The translations under genes and the position numbers were made by a program. A stretch of 64,000 bases of DNA from Narthecium ossifragum (taxonomy: Eukaryota; Streptophyta; Magnoliopsida; Dioscoreales; Nartheciaceae), in assembly GCA_963920575.1 (NCBI GenBank), contig OY986973.1:8195601-8259600 (forward strand). Direction: 5' to 3'. The first letter of the stretch is position 1. Every line of letters begins with the position of its first letter. Shown piece by piece: positions 57,488 through 64,000 of the stretch. The notes under the pieces were generated by a model. It was not told the origin of the DNA. It searched no databases and saw only the letters and a program-made list of their open reading frames with translations.

Positions 57488-58894
57488 TCCCTTCTCCCTT
57501 CGAAATTGGCCTTGTCCTCAAGGCCTGAATTTGCTGAGGAAAAAGGGCTCCGCTCTTGTCAAACCGGAGTGACCTGGCTGGACCACAACTGTAGCTCTGG
57601 GCTCGATGGTAAAAATCTTAGTCGCACCCATGGTGGATCAGTTGGTAACTGGGCCACTGAATTCGGAGGCCATGCAGCTGGTCAAGAAGAAGGAAACTGA
57701 AGCGCACGTGTATCTGTTGGTCGCTGGAACTCCAAGAAGTAAATGGCAGCTACAGATCGGTGGCTATGCATAGTCATTGTCTGTCTTCCAGGGTCAAAGA
57801 CTAGATCAACTTGAATCGAGTCCTCCCAATGTGGAAGTAGACCGAATATGGCAACTGAAGACAGTCGAGTGTAGTTGAGCTTGAATATCTCTCAGCTTTG
57901 CTCAAAAGGGATTACCAGGGCTCTGGCTTCAACATCAGTCCTCACGGTCATAGTTGACTTAGTTGTTCTGAAGCCTTTGAGTGGTTGATGGTTGTTGGGC
58001 GATGCTCATGGATCTAGTCAGCTGGAAGATGGCATCCGAATGAGGAGGGAAACTCCTTGAATAGCTCAGATCGATCATTGGATGCTTGATCAAATGTCGA
58101 TGATGCGTAGAGATCATCCAGATCGGATCTAGACGGTCTTGATGACCTGAGGGTGCTTGACCAAGTTTAGATCGTCGATTCAGCCTGCTGGATTGGAGAC
58201 TGGATAGATCAAATTGCTGGATCACGTTGCAAGATGTTTGGAATGCTGAGATCATCTGGAATCTGGTCTGTTCTTGCCGAAGTTTGGAATTTGGCCTGAC
58301 CATGTCTGATTGGCTAAGCTTGCATGTACTAGACTGGCTAAGATCACATCTGACTAGATTGAATCTAACTGAACCCACTTGAGTTTGAGTTAGCCCCAAT
58401 TGGTCTGAATCTAGGCTTGATCTGATTTGGTTGGTGTAGCCAAATCTGGTTGAGCTTGGATTGAATCTGTCCAAGTCTTGTAAGCTGGAGTTTGACTCGA
58501 TCAAGTATGGAAGATTGAGTCGGAGTCTGATCAGGTTCAAACAGTGGTGATTTGATCTGATCTGATGGATGAGATTTGTCCAGTGCTTGACGAAGCTTGG
58601 GAAAGGAAAGAGATTTGGCAGCTGAAAGTGGCCATAACTCAATCGCTTGTGAGGGAAGCTCGTCGGAGTTCAAATCGCATGGAGAAGACGATGGGGGTTC
58701 GATCCAACGGCGTGAATCCGGATGGGTGTCGGTTCTGTTGGTGGATCTGGAGGGGGTCCGCATCAGTCAAGAGTGAGGAGATGGAACCAACGGTGATCCC
58801 CTGGTTCGGGTTTGGAGCCAGGCTTGGTAATGTCGGGGAAGGGCTCAGGAGGTTTAGGGGACGACCTTTGATGCCTCTGGAGATCCTTCAGTGG
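57488..58894 (-). pseudogene. 3' internal region of element E
   Basis: Only the last 15-20 codons of a Ty3/gypsy pol (LEDKANFEGRRDDTR) are recognisable, at about 57493-57535. The rest, including a long minus-strand frame at 57959-58642, is rich in CTGATC/GATCTG and Leu/Ser/Gln codons and has no domain; it is treated as non-coding. Confidence 0.5.
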
Positions 58895-59841
58895 TGTGGC
58901 GCCCGAGCCGCGTAGGCCCAACCGGGCCGGGCGACGCAAACCGGAACCTAACTAATTGCGGAAAATTTTTGGCGAGGGTTCCCTGTAATCTACTGGCCTC
59001 CCTAAACAATCCTCAAAACACCCTTATTAAAGCAATATTTAAAAAAACCTCAACATATATAGTAAAATAATTCATTTCATCAAACTCCTCAAAAAGGATA
59101 AATTATACATCACACTCCCGTAGGAGGATAACTATAACAAAAAGGGTAAACTGAAGATCACCGCTTCTCAAACTCCCCCAGACGCCGTCGCGACACTAAA
59201 CACCTACCCGGTAGGGGCCACCGAAGAGGAGCAAACGCCTACACCTGAAAAACGTAGCTCGGGTAGGAGTGAGCAACTAAGCTTAGCAGGGAAACTACAC
59301 TATGACTCACACAAAGAAAGAGGGAACACAACAGTGTCGCTCTTAAGCAAAGCCTGGGTGTACATAGGGGCCCCATAACCCCATCGAGTGTCCCTGAGGT
59401 CCATAGTCATGGTCTTCCAGAAGAACTGGTCACATGCCGGGTCACGCTCAGTAAGCAGGAAACCAACATTGCTGACTCACAAGTAGGAAACCAACACTGC
59501 TGCCAGGAAATGGCCTCGCTGAGTAGGCACACTCTCTAACTCAAGAGTCATAGAAACCGGACACCGGCTACACCTTAAAACCCGCCTTGAAGCCGACACG
59601 ACCTCTAAACCTCGATCAACATGTATTCAAGTCATCTAAGCCTATCATCGATATCGATTGAATACTACCAACTGATCCTGGACCATGCTACCCGCCATGG
59701 TCCTAGAGCTAGATCCGAGCTACTTGAAAGCCTCGGATCGGCGATCAAGCCATCGCCTTCGCCCTAACCTTATGCAACTAATGCACAATCAGATGCATGC
59801 TATGAACACACGCAGATAAGGAAGTAAGGGTGGAACACATG
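58895..59841 (-). mobile_element. Truncated LTR distantly related to the F family
   Basis: It begins TGTGGCGCCCGAG and follows the same order of landmarks as the F LTR: GTAGGAGTGAGCAACTAAGC, ACACTATGACTCACAC, GCCTCGGATCGGCGATCAA, CTAATGCA. It stops at 59841, where an Athila-type LTR begins; the rest of it is not seen on the other side. Confidence 0.65.
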
Positions 59842-61162
59842 TGATGATATAAGAAAGAAAGTTTCGCACGGCGGTCACCGTGCAGTACAACATAGGAGAG
59901 GTCGAACCCACAGGGAGACAAGCAGAAAGGATCCAGAAACACAGATAACAATATATTGAAAACAATCAATAGCTTAAGAGCTAACTAAACTAAATTATAT
60001 CAAAAGATTAATGATAATGAAAGATTAACTAGAGATATCAAGGTTTTAAGAAGGCTAGGCGTCAGGAATCCCTTCACTCGGACTTAGGTTCTTCTTCTAC
60101 CAACAGTTCATTCAATACTCAGTTAAGGGATTCACATCCCAATCACTTTAACCGGAAGATATGGAACTTTAAACCTATATATCAAAAGATAAATGTCTCC
60201 TCTTATGATTGACTCTTCCATATTATAGTTCTAACTTCATCCTACCAAAACCTAAGAATATACGATACCGGTGGTCAATACAGGCAACATATAAGAAAAG
60301 TTCATCGGGACAAAGCCCTAACCCTATCTTACCAGATCTCTAAGAATACACAATACCAACTCTCACAATCGGCAATGCATAACAAAGATTTCACTTGATA
60401 AAGTGGGTAAACAATAGATATAATCATGGGATTACAAGATCATGAAAGAAGCATGACTAAATTCATAATGTTAATCATCCACATCGAAATCCATAATGAA
60501 AATAGATATTGAAGATTCAATACATAGAAAAGAGTTTAACAATAAAGATTAAAACTATGAACCATGATGAAGAAGAAACCATAGTCCTCGTTAGGTCATC
60601 CGTCCGCCATGTCCGTGGGTTACTCGGCCATGGATGGAGATTTTTTCATCTTCTTCCTTGTTTTTCTCCCCTCCAAAACTCGTTTCAACACACCCTGGAC
60701 GTCCTCCTTATATATAGGTATGAAACCTTAGGTTTTATTTTAACTAATGGATAAAATCTGGTCCGTTCGTTTTCAGGTCATCCGAAAAGAGATTGATCTT
60801 CTTTGGGATCAGATCGATCGTCTTCTTCCATAGTTGCTTGCTCCTGCACCTCTCATACTAAAAATGACATATCGTCCTCTAGAAAACTCCAAATCATGAA
60901 CCGTAAAAACCCTTGGCAACTAGACTTCCAGAGCTTTCCAACCATGTATGGTACATCATCTGGTACATTCCTAGAAGTTACCATTTTGATGTTGAAGAAA
61001 ACCCATGTAATCGTTTCAGCTTCTTTTAGCACCAATTTCCTGCATATTCCAAATAACTTTGTGAAGTAACATATAAGGATGAAATCATCTATATAAAGCA
61101 TGAAAAGCCAACAAATAAGCTGTTCTTAATCATGTTCAGAGTGCATTTCCAAGCACTCATCT
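59842..61162 (-). mobile_element. Athila-type LTR (solo or fragment)
   Basis: The minus strand reads from AGATGAGTGCTTGG (61162) to CTTATATCATCA (59842). It shares landmarks with the LTR of element A in reverse: GTGCATTTCC, CCATACATGGTTGG, GGTTCGACCTCTCC. The TATA-like TATATATA is at about 60706-60716, with GATCGATC-type words at 60785-60835 on the upstream side. No TSD is evident and its last base pair is altered. Confidence 0.75.
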
Positions 61163-62105
61163 GATGGGGGCTGGGATCTGGCTGAGGTGGTGAAGCTGGG
61201 TAAGGTGGCAGTGGGGGGTGCTCAAGCTGAGGATTTGATAGCTTTGGCTCCTCAACTATCTCCTGGATCTCTTTTCCAAGATCTGCTTCTTCTTGTTCGG
61301 TTTCTTCTTCCATGATGGTTGCTGACGTCCCACTTGGAGTTGATCTCGGAGTCACATGTGGAGTCAGAGTCGGAGTCACAATCGGAGTTGTAATCTGAGT
61401 TGTATTTGAATTCTGCCTCAAAGTCCTAGTTCGGATCTCATCAAGAATTTCTGAACAAATCCTTGCTATAATCTGAGTTTGACTAGGATTCCTAGTTGGA
61501 GTAGGATTTGTAACCACAGTTCTCAGTAGGATTTTGAGTCCAAGTCATACTCTAAGTTTGACTCGGATTCCTAGTTGGAACTAGGATTTGTAGTCCTTGT
61601 TCCAGTAGAATTTGGAGTCCAAGTCGTAATCAAATGCCCGTTGGTGTTTGCAGGTTTAGGTTGGTTGTAGGGTGGAGGTAATGGCTGATAAAGAGGTGAT
61701 GGTTTGTAGGGAGGGAAAGGAGGCTCAAGGTTTGGATAATGAGGGTCGGTTCATAGGCAAGTGGGGTGTGAGGTGAGTAATAATAGGGTTGTGGAAGAAT
61801 TGGGTTGTAGGCTGCATAGGGTGGAGGAAGAGGATGATATGGCGATGGAATATAGTTTGGGACAGGAGGTTGGTGTGGGTTAGGGTTCTATAGGGATGAT
61901 GATGGAGGTAAGCGATGATGATGTGAAAGAGGTATCGTAGGTGGTAGTGTAGGATAGGTTGGTAGGGCATATGTCGGGTGAGTAAGAAGTGAGATAGGAG
62001 AAGTTGGTTCTGATCCCACCAAGACATAGGAGGAAATAGGGCATGGTACTCCTGCCATCATAACAACTTCTAGAAGGCCTTGGGCGGCACAGTCATCGGA
62101 ACGGA
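61163..62105 (-). pseudogene. 5' internal region of element E
   Basis: The minus strand gives Pro/Thr/His-rich low-complexity frames, for example TPIVTPTLTPHVTPRSTPSG near 61370, and LRSDDCAAQGLLEVVMMAG directly after the PBS. No gag domain, zinc knuckle or protease motif was found. Confidence 0.45.
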
Positions 62106-62118
62106 GCTCTGATACCAA
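62106..62118 (-). other. Primer-binding site of element E
   Basis: TTGGTATCAGAGC on the minus strand (initiator tRNA-Met type), 2 nt from the LTR that starts at 62121. Confidence 0.92.
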
Positions 62119-62120
62119 GT

Positions 62121-62806
62121 TGATACGATACACCTTCTCTAGGGCTTTCATACCTAGTCTCAGCTCCTCCTTAGCCAAAGCTATGGCTAGGTCGAGAGAT
62201 ACCTTTAAGGTTTTAGGAGAAACACCCTAGGTATTCGACGAAGAAGGCTTAAATGGAGGAGAGAGACGGATGAGGAAGAGGATTACCTCGCAGCTTTCTC
62301 TACGGTTGGCCGGCTACCCTTGGGGGATCCAAGCCTTGGAGAACGTGGCAATGGTGAAGAGGTGGCGGAGGGGAGCACGATAGCCAAGGGGGACACCGTG
62401 GAGTTGGAGTTCGACGGTGGAGGCGTGGACGACAGCGAAGAGGGAGAGAAGCTTGACGGCGGACGAAGGATGGCAGCGAACGACGGAGGCCGGTGGTGGA
62501 GAAAGGAGGCCGGCGGTAGGGAAGGCAAGTGGAGTTGGTTGAATTAGGGTTACAGCTACTCCTAAGATTATTCTACTAATAACTCTACTTAATTCATGAA
62601 AATTCATCCATAACCTAATACAAACTATAGATGTCCTTTTATGGAGGCCTTGACAGAGTTCTAATCCAACTAGAGTACTACTTTGCTTTAATCAGCAAGT
62701 AATAATACTTTCCTACTAAGACTCAATCATAACTCAAACTTCATAATAACCAGAACTCATAATAGGAACTAATAAAGCAAAGCATAAACTGGACTCAAAT
62801 TAGGAT
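62121..62806 (-). mobile_element. 5' LTR of element E, cut by assembly gap
   Basis: It starts TGATACGATACACC and aligns with 56544-57290 of the 3' LTR to the gap at 62807. Confidence 0.82.
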
Positions 62807-63006
62807 NNNNNNNNNNNNNNNNNNNNNNNNNNNNNNNNNNNNNNNNNNNNNNNNNNNNNNNNNNNNNNNNNNNNNNNNNNNNNNNNNNNNNNNNNNNNNN
62901 NNNNNNNNNNNNNNNNNNNNNNNNNNNNNNNNNNNNNNNNNNNNNNNNNNNNNNNNNNNNNNNNNNNNNNNNNNNNNNNNNNNNNNNNNNNNNNNNNNNN
63001 NNNNNN
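62807..63006. other. Assembly gap (200 N)
   Basis: Exactly 200 unknown bases, a common placeholder for a gap of unknown size. Sequence to its right does not continue the E LTR. Confidence 0.98.
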
Positions 63007-64000
63007 GTTGGAGCGCCACCAACGCGATCTCTCTCCTTCTCCGGCGCCGTTCTTCATCAACCGCTCTTCCCCGACCTCAACTCCGACCGACATCGACATT
63101 CCCTCCAAGCACACCGGCAGACACTATGCGTCGCCCCACTCTCCTCTGTTTCCTCCCAATCTACTCTCCTTTGTTTCTTCATCCACCGCTCTTCCCTGAC
63201 CTCAACTCCGGCCGACATCGACATTCTCCTCTGTTTCTTCCAAGCACACCGTAGCAGCGGTGGGTATGGTGGCGTGGGTGGCTGCGAGTTTGTCTTGCTC
63301 TGTTGCAGCTCCGGCGATCGAGTTCTGTGTCGTTGCGATAGAGTTCGGCGGTGCGATGGAGGCAATCTAGAAAGCGTGGGCCGCCGGTGCCGGTGCAACC
63401 TGCGGAGGAGAAGGCCGTCATGGGGAACACCGATTGCGTCGAAGTTCCACCGCACATGTTTGGTCCACATCCGATTGCTGATTCTTGGGTGATCACGTTC
63501 TTCATCGTGATCCCATGGGAGCTTTCGAAGCAGAACATGTTCTGTTCGGTGGATCTCTGATGGGTTTTTGTTAAAGATTGGTTTTTTTTATTGATCTTTG
63601 ATGGAGCAATTGGTGGCTGAGGTAGCATTCTTCTCACTTCTCTCTTTAGTTGCGGTTTAGTTTGAGAAGTTTGAGTTTTTATTTGATATGGAATCGTGAT
63701 GATGTTTTTAAACCAGGTGCATATATAGCTCTTCATGTTTTCGGTTTACTGTATGACCTTTCAATGTATCTAATCAATGTGTAGTATTTACTCTGTGGAT
63801 CTTTAGTTTTTTTTTTCCATAATTAATGTTATCATCATGCTTTCCTGAGATAAAAGCTGGGATCTCCATATCTCTCAAGCATATAGGTGTGCAATTTCGT
63901 CTATTTTTGTATCGTTCTTTTGAATTGGTTACTTATGTCCATTTAGAATTTTTTTTAGTTTAAACTTTAAAGTATGCAGCAAGCTAAAGCATGTTATAAA
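63007..64000. other. Unrecognised sequence with a 125-bp repeat
   Basis: CCGCTCTTCC...CGACATCGACATTC at 63061-63103 recurs at 63186-63228 (offset 125). The CG-rich part to about 63560 then gives way to T-rich, intron-like sequence, with a donor-like GAG|GTAGCA near 63620. This has the look of a 5' exon and first intron of a plant gene on the plus strand, but no domain is recognised in any frame. Confidence 0.35.

Larger units (their letters stand above)
56544..62806 (-). mobile_element. Ty3/gypsy-type element E (minus), internally reduced
   Basis: The left LTR is 56544-57487, bounded by TGATAC and GTATCA, preceded by TTTAT (candidate TSD). The minus-strand PBS is 62106-62118, and the right (5') LTR begins at 62121 and enters the gap. 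Next to the left LTR the minus strand reads LEDKANFEGRRDDTR, the characteristic end of many Ty3/gypsy polyproteins, then GGGAGAAGGGA as polypurine tract. Most of gag-pol is missing or replaced by two LTR insertions (58895-59841, 59842-61162). Confidence 0.75.

Noticed and set aside
57959..58642. 227-codon minus-strand frame
   Set aside because: Low complexity (CTGATC repeats), no domain, and located in non-coding interior of element E.

Overview
The window is nuclear DNA of a flowering plant with a repeat-rich genome. The evidence is a PINOID-type AGC protein kinase gene with one GT-AG intron, nested LTR retrotransposons whose primer-binding sites match plant tRNA-iMet (TTGGTATCAGAGC) and tRNA-Asp (TGGCGCCGTTGCCGGGGA), a plant hAT transposon and a PIF/Harbinger remnant. 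Species or order cannot be fixed from the sequence alone.

Layout. 1-4.7 kb: a degraded PIF/Harbinger-like region, with a leader rich in tandem repeats, a transposase N-terminal domain that stops before the catalytic domain, an array of GGGGAAATGATG repeats, and a transposon end next to TTA. 6.4-8.8 kb: the only convincing host gene, PINOID-like, with a G-box-rich promoter, a TATA box, two exons and a 264-bp intron carrying A18 near the donor and T22 at the acceptor. 8.8-12.4 kb: intergenic DNA with a broken RNase H fragment and a large CT-rich/GA-rich low-complexity block.

From 12.4 kb to the end the window is almost entirely transposable elements, and the order of insertion can be read from target-site duplications (TSDs). 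The oldest large element is a minus-strand Tat-lineage Ty3/gypsy element (element C, about 16-55 kb). It has reverse transcriptase, RNase H and integrase remnants and, convergent with them, a plus-strand extra ORF that resembles the plant-mobile-domain family. Element C is broken by: element F (17843-32936, TSD ATGCA), which has an aberrant structure with U5 LTR ends at both termini and itself holds a hAT transposon (TSD GCTATGAG) and a solo LTR (TSD ATTTG); a solo LTR at 35424-37780; Athila-like element A (37899-52763, TSD AGCAT), which carries a second Athila-like element B (39220-46805) limited to gag and protease; and an F-family LTR from 55071, itself broken by gypsy element E (from 56544, minus), which in turn carries two more LTR fragments. 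A 200-N assembly gap (62807-63006) hides the right side of E. A separate solo LTR at 12771-15216 has a perfect TSD, AGAGT.

No TE-encoded replication protein in the window is intact. Element B lacks reverse transcriptase and integrase; element A has gag and integrase but no reverse transcriptase; F has decayed gag-pol between LTR ends that are still very similar. The most unusual signal is shared by otherwise distinct LTR families: GATCGATC-type palindromes are clustered just upstream of the LTR TATA box, and in the F family a second, sequence-variable palindrome array lies in the transcribed part of the LTR.
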